DNA of 64,000 bases. Origin: Bacteroidales bacterium. GTDB taxonomy: Bacteria > Bacteroidota > Bacteroidia > Bacteroidales > F082. Of this stretch, positions 33,223-41,505 are shown piece by piece. The notes under the pieces were generated by a model. It did no database searches and had not been told where the DNA came from. It worked only from the letters and a program-made list of their open reading frames with translations. The position numbers were made by a program, and so were the translations under genes. Every line of letters starts with the position of its first letter. Within the stretch, counting starts at the first letter, position 1. The DNA is taken from positions 62,001 to 126,000 of the forward strand of contig JAEETH010000001.1 in NCBI GenBank assembly GCA_016290215.1, in the 5' to 3' direction.

Positions 33223-34742
33223 AACCCATACGTATATTAATATTCATCTTTTCCGTTATACTCCTTTTAGTGGTAGCTTGGTATTTTTTCCCCGCTGAGG
33301 GACTCGCCGTCGGCAATCACACCTTGCGCTTCCCCTCCTACGAAGAGGACATGGACCCCACCCAGGAGAAAAAGGAAATAAACGTCGACTCGGTCATCCA
33401 CAAAGTAGACCAAAGCCAAATAATAAATTACTCTGACAACCTATTGGACAGCTTGCGCTCCTACCGAAGCTACTTGAAAGAAAACCCTAACCGCATTTAT
33501 CTGCCCAACGACGACTATACCTTCTTCGACACATTGTTCTACCAATTGGAACATGCCAACGAAGAGGGCAAGACCTACCGCATCATGCACTACGGCGATT
33601 CTCAAATCGAGATGGACCGCATCTCGTCGGTGCTGCGACAGAATCTACAGACTCTCTTTGGCGGCTCAGGACCCAACATGATTCCAGCCATCCAACCTGT
33701 GGCCACCATTTCGGTGACGCAAAATGCCACCAACCTCAATCGTTATATGGTGTATGGAGATGCCCCTCGTGCCCGACACAACCGCTACGGCGTGATGGCA
33801 CAGTTCAGCCAAGTGATAGGTAACGGCAGCATCTCCTTCATCCAAACCAGCCATTCACAGGCTTATCCGAAAGTCAAACAGATTTCCACTGTCTCCGTAC
33901 TTTTGGGAAAGAACAGCCAAGGTTTTTCTGCCACGCTGAAATGCCAGCAAATACCATCAGAAACCAAGGTGCTGGCCGCTAATGACGGCGTCTCGCTCAT
34001 CACCTGGATTTTGCCTGAAAACGTGAAACGCGGCACCATCAATTTCGTTGGCAATGCCGAGATTTATGCGGTGTTATTAGACGACGATGCTGGTGTTGCT
34101 GTCGACAATGTGGCTTTGCGCGGATGTTCGGGTAACATCTTCTCCCTCATCAACGAAAACACCTTGCGCCAGTCGTTCGACCTGCTCAACACGCGACTGA
34201 TTATCTTACAATTCGGTGGCAACCGTATGCCTGGCATCAGCTCGCTGAGTAGCATCTCAGCCTACATGGACGAATTGGAAAAACAGATCAAATATCTCAA
34301 ACGCGTTGCCCCAGAAGCCACGATGCTCTTTATCGGTCCCGCCGACATGGGCAAGAGCTACAAAGGCAAGATGGGCACGTGGAAGAACCTTCCCCAATTA
34401 AACGACTCGCTTCGCGCTATGACCTTACGCAACGATGTGGCGTATTGGGACATGTTCCACGTGATGGGCGGCGAAGGCTCGATGGTGCATTGGGTGAAAC
34501 ACAGTCCCCCATACGCTGGCCCCGACTACGTGCACTTCACCTTCAAGGGCGCACAAGAAATCGGCAACCAATTGGCCAAGTCGTTTACCACCTATTACGA
34601 TTTCTATAAGCTGCGCCAGCATGTGCCGAGCGATAAGGTCATCGAGTTCATCAACCTCGACCAAAAAGAAGACTCTATCCAAACCGCCCGCCGTATCAAG
34701 ATGCCGTTCTATCAACCTGATTACGTCACGAAGAAAAGATGA
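33219..34742 (+). CDS. Membrane-anchored SGNH/GDSL-fold protein
   Basis: 507 residues. A single N-terminal membrane helix (IRILIFIFSVILLLVVAWYF) places the rest in the periplasm. The SGNH core begins at 'MHYGDSQIEMDR' (nucleophile Ser128 in Gly-Asp-Ser), continues with 'ILQFGGNRMP' (block III-like Gly/Asn) and ends with 'GPDYVHFTFKG' (Asp436-x-x-His439). In O-acetylation systems such proteins (AlgJ/AlgX, PatB) transfer an acyl group from the MBOAT partner to a polysaccharide. Gene overlaps of 4 nt on both sides show a tight operon. All catalytic residues appear intact. Glycan target unknown. Confidence 0.85.
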   Translation: MKPIRILIFIFSVILLLVVAWYFFPAEGLAVGNHTLRFPSYEEDMDPTQEKKEINVDSVIHKVDQSQIINYSDNLLDSLRSYRSYLKENPNRIYLPNDDYTFFDTLFYQLEHANEEGKTYRIMHYGDSQIEMDRISSVLRQNLQTLFGGSGPNMIPAIQPVATISVTQNATNLNRYMVYGDAPRARHNRYGVMAQFSQVIGNGSISFIQTSHSQAYPKVKQISTVSVLLGKNSQGFSATLKCQQIPSETKVLAANDGVSLITWILPENVKRGTINFVGNAEIYAVLLDDDAGVAVDNVALRGCSGNIFSLINENTLRQSFDLLNTRLIILQFGGNRMPGISSLSSISAYMDELEKQIKYLKRVAPEATMLFIGPADMGKSYKGKMGTWKNLPQLNDSLRAMTLRNDVAYWDMFHVMGGEGSMVHWVKHSPPYAGPDYVHFTFKGAQEIGNQLAKSFTTYYDFYKLRQHVPSDKVIEFINLDQKEDSIQTARRIKMPFYQPDYVTKKR

Positions 34743-36019
34743 AAAAGTGGCTGGTTGTCATAGGATTGCTGTTGGCTTATAGGCTCATTGTGGCCCAAAC
34801 TTTGCCTTTGGTGAAGTCGGTGCCTGACTTTGAGTTTGCCCATTTCGAGCACAACCAAATCCTGTATCCTGGCGACAGTGCGGCTATGGAACGCTTCTTC
34901 CAAAAGATGGATTCCGTCATCTTCCTCGGCGAAGGCAACGTGAGTATCATGCACATCGGTGGCTCACATGTGCAGGCAGGTGTGTTTACCCAACAATTTC
35001 GCGACAACCTGCTGAGTATCAGCCCTGATTTGATTGGCGGACAATACTTCGTCTTTCCTTTCTCAGCTGGAGGCACCAACAATCCCACCCATTTCATCGT
35101 CCGCTCAACAGGCGCATGGACCTATTGCCGCAACGCCGTCCGCCGAGAGACCGACAAACGCATGGGATTGGCAGGCGCCGCCATCACCACCACCGACTCG
35201 TTGGCCACGGTGAGCATCATGACACGAGAAAAGAATCCTACCCAATACCCTCCTCGTTTCGATTTCAACAAAGTGACCCTCATTGGCTACTCGGAAACCG
35301 AAAATGTGGTGCCTGTAGTCGGTTACGACGGCACCATCCTCCAAGGTCAATACGATGAATGGCAATCCACCTACACCTTCTCCCTGCCCGACTTTACGGA
35401 TTCCATCTGCATCCTATTTGACTCCGTCCCAGGCGAATTCACCCTGACGGGGGTGCTTTTAGAAAACAACATGCCGGGCATCAGCGTGCATGGTGTTGGC
35501 GTCAACGGTGCCAGCGTGCCGTCGTACCTGCGTTGCGACGACTTCGAGCGCGACCTTGAACTCATCCGCCCCGACCTCATCATCTTCGGAATCGGCATTA
35601 ACGATGCATCAGAGAATAGCTTTGAAAAACAAGCCTTTAAGAAAAACTACGACAAACTCATTCAGATCATCAAGAGCGTCAATCCCGACTGCGCCTTGCT
35701 GTTTATGACCAACAACGACAGCTATAAGCGCGCGAAGGGCAAAAAGAAAAAACGCTATGAGGTCAATACAAACGGCCTGATCGTGGAAGAAACCTTCATG
35801 GAGATGGGCAAGAAATACAACGCCGCAGTGTGGGACCAGTTCGACATCATGGGCGGACTGAAATCCATGCAGGACTGGGAAAATGCCGGCTTGGCCAAGA
35901 AAGACAAGGTACACTTCACCAAAGAAGGCTACCAACTCTTGGGTGACTTACTTTACAATGCTTTGATTACCAAATATATAGAACACATCCAACTGAACGC
36001 TAAACAAAATGACATTTAA
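34739..36019 (+). CDS. Second SGNH/GDSL-fold protein, variant block I
   Basis: 426 residues with a signal peptide (MKKWLVVIGLLLAYRLIVAQ). The SGNH fold is recognisable from 'IMHIGGSHVQAGVF' (Ser76), 'IFGIGINDA' (block III) and 'KDKVHFTKEGYQLLG' (Asp389-x-x-His392). Block I has Gly-Gly-Ser in place of Gly-Asp-Ser, which is unusual but keeps Ser, Asp and His. It overlaps the previous gene by 4 nt and the MBOAT gene by 11 nt. The pair of SGNH proteins suggests successive transfer steps, or one transferase and one accessory protein. Confidence 0.85.
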   Translation: MKKWLVVIGLLLAYRLIVAQTLPLVKSVPDFEFAHFEHNQILYPGDSAAMERFFQKMDSVIFLGEGNVSIMHIGGSHVQAGVFTQQFRDNLLSISPDLIGGQYFVFPFSAGGTNNPTHFIVRSTGAWTYCRNAVRRETDKRMGLAGAAITTTDSLATVSIMTREKNPTQYPPRFDFNKVTLIGYSETENVVPVVGYDGTILQGQYDEWQSTYTFSLPDFTDSICILFDSVPGEFTLTGVLLENNMPGISVHGVGVNGASVPSYLRCDDFERDLELIRPDLIIFGIGINDASENSFEKQAFKKNYDKLIQIIKSVNPDCALLFMTNNDSYKRAKGKKKKRYEVNTNGLIVEETFMEMGKKYNAAVWDQFDIMGGLKSMQDWENAGLAKKDKVHFTKEGYQLLGDLLYNALITKYIEHIQLNAKQNDI

Positions 36020-37874
36020 TCCCGAAATAGCATTGGACTTCCTGACCCGAGTCTTTTCGTTCGACAAGGCCCATCCCTTGCTGTTCACCCAATTTTATTT
36101 TTGGGCGTTCTTTGCCATTGTGTTCGCGTTCTTCTACATGTTCAGAAACAAGTGTCTGCTGCGGAATACCTTCTTGTTCTTTGTGAGTTTGTTTTTCTAC
36201 TACAAGACCAGCGGACTCTTTGTTTTAATCTTGATTTTCACCACTTTATATAATTTCACTGCGGGCAAGTGGTTGCATACACGAAAGAAAGACGGTAGCC
36301 GAAACTTTGTGTTGGCACTCAGTGTCATCGTCAACCTTTCGACGCTGTGTTACTTCAAATACGCCTATTTCCTCACCGATGTACTCAATGACCTGACTGG
36401 CTTGGAGTTTCGCGTGTTCGACGTGTTCTCGTGGGTGGGCAACCAAATCACGGGCGACAACCGTTTCAGCGTGGATACCATCTTGTTGCCGGTGGGTATC
36501 TCGTTCTACACCTTCCAGGCCATCAGCTACATCATGGATGTGTACCGAAAGCGCATCGAGCCCGTGCGGAATGTCTTCGACTTTGGCTTCTACGTGAGCT
36601 TCTTCCCACAGTTAGTGGCTGGTCCCATCGTGAGGGCCAACGAATTCATCCCACAATTGCACAAGAAATTCTTCCTCAGCCGCAAGCAGTTTGGCATCGC
36701 TGTGTTTTGGATTATGAACGGCTTGGTGAAGAAAATCGTGCTCAGCGACTACATCGCCGTCAACTTCATCGACCTCGTATTTGAACAGCCATTGCTCTAT
36801 ACGGGTTTCGAAAACCTGATGGCTTTGTTCGGCTATTCGTTGCAGGTCTATGCCGACTTCTCGGGCTACACCGACATCGCTATTGGTGTGGCCATGCTGA
36901 TGGGCTTCTATCTACCCAAGAACTTCAACTCGCCCTACAAAGCCAAGAACCCAGGCGAGTTTTGGAAACGTTGGCACATGTCGTTGTCGCGTTGGCTGCA
37001 AGATTATCTCTACATCCCGTTGGGCGGCAACCGTAACGCCACCTTCGGCACTTTCTGCATCATCGTCGTGATTTCGGCCATCGCCGTGTTCCTTTCGGGC
37101 AGCTGGTGGGTCGGTTTAGGCGTTGGCGTAGTGGCTGTCATCTTGGTTTTGGTAGCCATCTTCAAGCCCGAAAAACGCAAGAAAATCACGACCAACATCA
37201 ACGCCATGGACACGATGCTGCTCGGTGGATTGTGGCATGGCGCCTCATGGAACTTCATGATCTGGGGCGGACTGAACGGCATCGGCATGATATTCTACAA
37301 GTTCTGGAAAGATTGGAGCATCTACGGACGCACCTTATTTATATTAACCACCACTTTCTTACTGCGCATTTTGTGTGTCTTCGTGCCTCTGCCCGTCTTC
37401 ACCGTGCTGTTTGTATGGTGCATGATTGTGCTGACGGGCAACATGATACGGATGCTCTACAATCTCTTTGGCGGCAAAAAGGCATGGCAGTGGCTACAAG
37501 ACGCATGGGCCATCTTCCAAACGTTTACCTTTATCACCTTTACCCGACTATTTTTCCGCAGCGGTTCCAACCTCGACCCCGCCGTGGCCAACGAAACCGC
37601 CTGGAACACTGCCAAAAGCATGGTCAACCAGATGGGCAGCCATTGGGATTGGAGCAAGGTGCCCATCATCATCACACATTACAGCAATGTATTCATTCTC
37701 ATTGTGATAGGATTGATTATTCACTGGCTGCCAGAGAATTTCAAGCGTCGCTATCGCATTTGGTTTGCCAAGATGCCGATACCTGTAATGATTGTCGTCT
37801 GCGCCCTCATCGTGTTCGTGATTTACCAATTTATCACGGCCGATTTGCAGTCGTTTATCTATTTCCAGTTTTAA
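36009..37874 (+). CDS. MBOAT O-acyltransferase (AlgI/PatA-like)
   Basis: Polytopic inner-membrane acyltransferase of 621 residues that would move an acyl (usually acetyl) group across the membrane to a periplasmic transferase. Family signatures: 'LLPVGISFYTFQAISYIMDV', 'VAGPIVRANEFIPQ', 'YADFSGYTDIAIG', 'FWKRWHMSLSRWLQDYLYIP' and the conserved His410 in 'LLGGLWHGASWNFMIWGG'. Length is longer than AlgI (~520) because of extra hydrophobic segments at 1080-1120 nt into the gene and at the C-terminus. It ends the four-gene operon. A peptidoglycan or capsule O-acetylation role is inferred from the LysM partner. Confidence 0.92.
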   Translation: MTFNPEIALDFLTRVFSFDKAHPLLFTQFYFWAFFAIVFAFFYMFRNKCLLRNTFLFFVSLFFYYKTSGLFVLILIFTTLYNFTAGKWLHTRKKDGSRNFVLALSVIVNLSTLCYFKYAYFLTDVLNDLTGLEFRVFDVFSWVGNQITGDNRFSVDTILLPVGISFYTFQAISYIMDVYRKRIEPVRNVFDFGFYVSFFPQLVAGPIVRANEFIPQLHKKFFLSRKQFGIAVFWIMNGLVKKIVLSDYIAVNFIDLVFEQPLLYTGFENLMALFGYSLQVYADFSGYTDIAIGVAMLMGFYLPKNFNSPYKAKNPGEFWKRWHMSLSRWLQDYLYIPLGGNRNATFGTFCIIVVISAIAVFLSGSWWVGLGVGVVAVILVLVAIFKPEKRKKITTNINAMDTMLLGGLWHGASWNFMIWGGLNGIGMIFYKFWKDWSIYGRTLFILTTTFLLRILCVFVPLPVFTVLFVWCMIVLTGNMIRMLYNLFGGKKAWQWLQDAWAIFQTFTFITFTRLFFRSGSNLDPAVANETAWNTAKSMVNQMGSHWDWSKVPIIITHYSNVFILIVIGLIIHWLPENFKRRYRIWFAKMPIPVMIVVCALIVFVIYQFITADLQSFIYFQF

Positions 37875-37876
37875 TT

Positions 37877-37899
37877 AGATACGGCGTTACACCGTCTCT
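37877..37899. repeat. Degenerate family A palindrome
   Basis: AGATACGG and CCGTCTCT around 7 nt, immediately after the MBOAT stop; one mismatch in the arms. Confidence 0.4.
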
Positions 37900-37911
37900 C
37901 AAAAAAATTCC

Positions 37912-37919
37912 TATTTTTG
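37912..37919 (+). promoter_or_regulatory. -7 promoter box for 37948 gene
   Basis: TATTTTTG, 29 nt before the ATG. Confidence 0.65.
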
Positions 37920-37947
37920 CGTTCTAAACCTTAACACTACAACGCCA

Positions 37948-38523
37948 ATGAAAAAAGCATTTTTGTTTGCCCTATTGTTTGCTATCACTTTAGGCGCATG
38001 GGCACAGGAAGAATCGAAACGCTATGAAATCAAGTCGGGAATCATCAAACTCGTTTCCACCACTGGAGGCCATGAAACCGAAGAAACACAATGGTTCGAT
38101 GACTACGGCGCAATGGAGTCACTGGTATTCACCACCGAAATTCCTGGTCTCGTAAAATACGACACCTACACCATCACCAAAGGTGACAAGGCATGGTTTG
38201 TCAACGACACGGAAGGAAAAAAATCCACCAAGGCTTTCGACAATCCGACTCCCGACCTCAATTTCCTAAATCCGACGACTAATGCCATTGAGAAATACAA
38301 AATAGAAGAAATCGGCGAAGAAACCTTCCTCGACCGGCTCTGCAAAAAGTTCACTTACGAAACTTCCCAAGGCCGAAAAACCTGCCAATGGACCGTTTGG
38401 GTTTACAAAGGTATCACTCTTAAATCGATTGCGAAAATGGGTAGACGCGAGGTAATCGTTGAAGCAACTGAGTTTCAAGAAAATGTACCCGTTCCTACCG
38501 AGGTTTTCGAGATTCCTGAATAA
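37948..38523 (+). CDS. Exported protein of unknown function
   Basis: 191 residues with a signal peptide (MKKAFLFALLFAITLGAWAQ). The mature part is a run of predicted beta strands ('YEIKSGIIKLVSTTGGHET', 'QWFDDYGAMESLVFTTEI', 'CQWTVWVYKGITLKSIAKM'), like lipoprotein-carrier or DUF4412-type periplasmic proteins, but no family is confidently recognised. It has its own promoter box and converges on map with a 25-nt gap. Confidence 0.7.
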   Translation: MKKAFLFALLFAITLGAWAQEESKRYEIKSGIIKLVSTTGGHETEETQWFDDYGAMESLVFTTEIPGLVKYDTYTITKGDKAWFVNDTEGKKSTKAFDNPTPDLNFLNPTTNAIEKYKIEEIGEETFLDRLCKKFTYETSQGRKTCQWTVWVYKGITLKSIAKMGRREVIVEATEFQENVPVPTEVFEIPE

Positions 38524-38548
38524 AGTGTTTCGACTTGGCGCAAATATT

Positions 38549-39403
38549 TTAATGCGTCAAAATCTCCAATCCCGTCTCGGTCATTAAGAAGGTATGCTCC
38601 CACTGGGCTGAAGGCAATTCGTCCTCGGTGATGACCGTCCAACCGTCGGCACTGTCGACGAAGACCTTCCATGTGCCCATGTTAATCATCGGCTCAATGG
38701 TAAACACCATGCCCGGGACGAGTAGCATGCCTGTGCCTTTCTTTCCGTAATGCAACACTTCAGGGTCATCATGGAACTTCAGTCCCACGCCATGGCCACA
38801 GAGGTCGCGCACCACGCTGAATCCGTTCTTATGGGCGTGTTGTTGGATGGCATTACCAATGTCACCGACAAAACCGAAAGGCTTGGCGGCTTCCATGCCG
38901 ACATAGAGACATTCCTTAGCCACGTCGACCAATTTTTGCTTGCGGGTTGAGGTCTTTCCAATGACATACATACGTGAGGCATCGGCATAAAAGCCGTCCA
39001 AAATGGTGGTGCAATCCACGTTGACGATGTCGCCTTCTTTCAGAATCTCCTTGGCAGATGGGATGCCGTGGCAGACCACCTCATTAATAGAGACACAAAC
39101 GCTTTTCGGGAAGCCTTCGTAACCCAATGTGGCAGGAATAGCGCCATGTTCGATAGTGTAATTATGCACCAAATCATTGATTTCCAATGTGCTCATACCC
39201 GCATGAATCTTCTCGCCCACGAGGTCAAGGATGGCCGTGTTGATAACGCCACTCTTCTTGATGCCTTCAATCTCTTCGGGAGTGCGGATGAGGGTACGTT
39301 TGGGCACCATCGCGCCTTTGGCCTCCATTGCCATCACCTTTTTGTCCAATGCTGTCGGTTCCTGTCCAGCTGGCACACGCCATTTTCTACGCCTTGTAAA
39401 CAT
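38549..39403 (-). CDS. map: Methionine aminopeptidase, type I
   Basis: Removes the initiator methionine from nascent proteins. 284 residues from ATG 39403 (MFTRRRKWRVPAGQEP). Metal ligands are in place: 'VNVDCTTILDGFYADASRM' (two Asp), 'CGHGVGLKFHDDPEV' (His), 'FTIEPMINM' (Glu) and 'WEHTFLMTETG' (Glu). An N-terminal extension of about 40 residues precedes the catalytic core. A longer start at 39424 overlaps the promoter box at 39422-39429 and is rejected. The divergent neighbour is mutA. Confidence 0.93.
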   Translation of the reverse strand: MFTRRRKWRVPAGQEPTALDKKVMAMEAKGAMVPKRTLIRTPEEIEGIKKSGVINTAILDLVGEKIHAGMSTLEINDLVHNYTIEHGAIPATLGYEGFPKSVCVSINEVVCHGIPSAKEILKEGDIVNVDCTTILDGFYADASRMYVIGKTSTRKQKLVDVAKECLYVGMEAAKPFGFVGDIGNAIQQHAHKNGFSVVRDLCGHGVGLKFHDDPEVLHYGKKGTGMLLVPGMVFTIEPMINMGTWKVFVDSADGWTVITEDELPSAQWEHTFLMTETGLEILTH

Positions 39404-39421
39404 GTTTATCAAAATTTGCCG

Positions 39422-39429
39422 CAAAAGTA
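39422..39429 (-). promoter_or_regulatory. -7 promoter box for map
   Basis: TACTTTTG on the minus strand, 19 nt before ATG 39403. Confidence 0.7.
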
Positions 39430-39461
39430 CGGAAAAAAGTTTGCCCTATCGCATTATTTCT

Positions 39462-39469
39462 TACTTTTG
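39462..39469 (+). promoter_or_regulatory. -7 promoter box for mutA
   Basis: TACTTTTG with TTTG at 39440-39443 (18-nt spacing); 58 nt before ATG 39527. Confidence 0.7.
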
Positions 39470-39526
39470 CAGATTGTATCAATACAATTGATTAGTCAAA
39501 CAAGAATATCAATTAAATACAACAAC

Positions 39527-41377
39527 ATGGAAGAAAAAAAGAGACTCTTTGAGGAGTTTCCACCCGTGACGACCGAAGAATGGGAAGCCGTCATCGAGAA
39601 GGACCTCAAAGGAGCTGATTACAACAAGAAACTGGTTTGGCGCACGGCCGAAGGCTTCAACGTGAGGCCCTATTACCGCGCCGAGAACTTAGCCGACATC
39701 CCGTGGACAGGCCAGAACCCCAACGAGTTCCCCTACGTCCGTGGCAACAAACCCGAAGGCAACGAATGGCTCGTCCGTCAGGACATCACCGTGAAGGATG
39801 TGCATGAAGCCAACAAGATTGCCCTCAACGCCATCAGCCGTGGTGCCAACAGCATCGGTTTTAAATTAGAGTACGACAAGCCATACGACACCATTGCCAT
39901 CTCGACGCTGCTCAACGGCATCGACCAGAAGGCTGTGGAAATCAATTTCTACAACAACAAGTACCATTTGCCGCTTTTGGAAATGCTGTCGAAGATTCCG
40001 GACATCAAAGGTTCGTTGAACTACGACCCGCTGACGCGTTACCTGCGTCGCGGCGTGTGGTACATCAACGAAGGTGCCGACATGGAACTGGCTTATATCG
40101 TTGTCAAAGCCGATATGCCTAATTTCCAAACGATTGGCGTCAACGGCCACGTGTTCACCAACGCTGGTGCCACCATCGTGCAGGAGATGGCCTTCAGCCT
40201 CGCCGTGGGTGCCGAATACCTCGACAAACTCACCGAGAAAGGCCTGACCATCGACGAGATCGCTCCAAAGATGCGTTTCAACCTCGCCATCGGCCAGAAC
40301 TACTTCATGGAGATGGCCAAGCTGAGAGCTTATCGACTCTTGTGGGCCAACATCGTGAAGGCCTACGGCGGCAAGGAAGAGAACGCCAAGATGCACATCC
40401 ACGCCACCAACGCCGAGTTGGGCATGAGCCTCTACGATGCATACGTCAACATGCTGCGTACAACGACTGGCACCATGTCAGCCGTCCTCGGTGGCGTCGA
40501 TTCGTTCACCGTGATGCCGTTCGACACGCCGTTTGAGATCCCCACCGACTTCGCCGACCGTATCGCCCGCAACCAGCAGCTCATCCTCAAGGAAGAAGCT
40601 CACTTCGACAAGGTGGCCGACCCCGCTGCAGGTTCCTACTACATCGAGAACCTCACTGAGAGCCTGGCTGCTGCCGCTTGGGACCTCTTCAACAAGATCC
40701 AAGACGAAGGTGGTTATCTCGAAGCCGTCCGCAAGGGCATGATTCAAGGCCTCATCAAGGAGAGCGCCGCCAAGAAGTTCAGCAACGTGGCCACCCGCCG
40801 CGAGACCATCCTGGGCACGAACCAGTTCCCGAACTTCACCGAGAGCTTGAAGTTCACGCCCGAGGCTTGGGTCTTCGAGGCCGACGACCGCCGCGACGAG
40901 AAAGCCGAGGTCGAGACCATCGTAACCTTCCGTGCTGCCCAACAGTTCGAGAAGCTGCGCTTCGCCACCGACGTCTACGCTCAAGACCACAAGCGTCCTG
41001 TGGCTTGGATGTTCACCTACGGCAACCTCGCCATGCGTAAGGCACGCGCCAACTTCGCCTCCAACTTCTTCGCCTGCGCCGGCTTCCAAGTCGTCGACAA
41101 CCCAGGCTTCAAGACCTTGGACGAAGGCATCGCTGCCGCCCGCGAGGTGAAGCCCGAAATCTTAGTCATCTGCTCGTCCGACGAGGAATATGGTGAAGGC
41201 AACGCCCTCAAGATCTTCGAGGAGCTGAAGAACGACACCATTGTGGTGCTCGCTGGTAACCCCGAAGGCACCGCCGACATCCTCAAGGAGGCTGGCCTGA
41301 AGTATTTCATCCATGTCAAGAGCAACGTGCTTGAGACCTTAACGGAGTTCCAAAAGCAATTAGGTATAACAAAATGA
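39527..41377 (+). CDS. mutA: Methylmalonyl-CoA mutase small subunit
   Basis: Beta subunit of the adenosylcobalamin-dependent mutase that interconverts succinyl-CoA and (R)-methylmalonyl-CoA in the succinate-propionate pathway. 616 residues from ATG 39527 (MEEKKRLFEEFPPVTTEEWE). The N-terminal two thirds are a mutase-like TIM barrel ('AGSYYIENLTESLAAAAWDL'). The C-terminal B12-like domain lacks the D-x-H-x-x-G motif ('VICSSDEEYGEGNALKI'), as expected for the non-catalytic subunit. A longer frame back to 39068 crosses the promoter and map and is not used. mutB follows 128 nt downstream after hairpin element E2. Confidence 0.94.
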   Translation: MEEKKRLFEEFPPVTTEEWEAVIEKDLKGADYNKKLVWRTAEGFNVRPYYRAENLADIPWTGQNPNEFPYVRGNKPEGNEWLVRQDITVKDVHEANKIALNAISRGANSIGFKLEYDKPYDTIAISTLLNGIDQKAVEINFYNNKYHLPLLEMLSKIPDIKGSLNYDPLTRYLRRGVWYINEGADMELAYIVVKADMPNFQTIGVNGHVFTNAGATIVQEMAFSLAVGAEYLDKLTEKGLTIDEIAPKMRFNLAIGQNYFMEMAKLRAYRLLWANIVKAYGGKEENAKMHIHATNAELGMSLYDAYVNMLRTTTGTMSAVLGGVDSFTVMPFDTPFEIPTDFADRIARNQQLILKEEAHFDKVADPAAGSYYIENLTESLAAAAWDLFNKIQDEGGYLEAVRKGMIQGLIKESAAKKFSNVATRRETILGTNQFPNFTESLKFTPEAWVFEADDRRDEKAEVETIVTFRAAQQFEKLRFATDVYAQDHKRPVAWMFTYGNLAMRKARANFASNFFACAGFQVVDNPGFKTLDEGIAAAREVKPEILVICSSDEEYGEGNALKIFEELKNDTIVVLAGNPEGTADILKEAGLKYFIHVKSNVLETLTEFQKQLGITK

Positions 41378-41385
41378 CACGAAGT

Positions 41386-41482
41386 GACTATGACTTGTGA
41401 CAATGACAATGACTGCTTTAACGCAGTGTAAAACCACAACCATGCGTAAAAGCTGTCATAGTCATAGTCAGTGGTCATAGTC
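41386..41482 (+). repeat. Hairpin element E2 between mutA and mutB
   Basis: The left arm starts GACTATGACTTGTGACAATG (41386) and the right arm ends ...GTGGTCATAGTC (41482); the arms pair over about 30 bp with mismatches around a 28-nt loop. Related to E1 before glyS. No promoter box lies in this gap, so mutB is probably read through it. Confidence 0.7.
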
Positions 41483-41505
41483 AAAAAGAAAGAAAGGATT
41501 AAACG

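Noticed and set aside
39068..39526. N-terminal extension of mutA
   Set aside because: It crosses the mutA promoter box and the map gene; the family start is at 39527.
41378..41505. Cobalamin riboswitch before mutB
   Set aside because: No B12-box was found in the gap; the sequence is the E2 hairpin.
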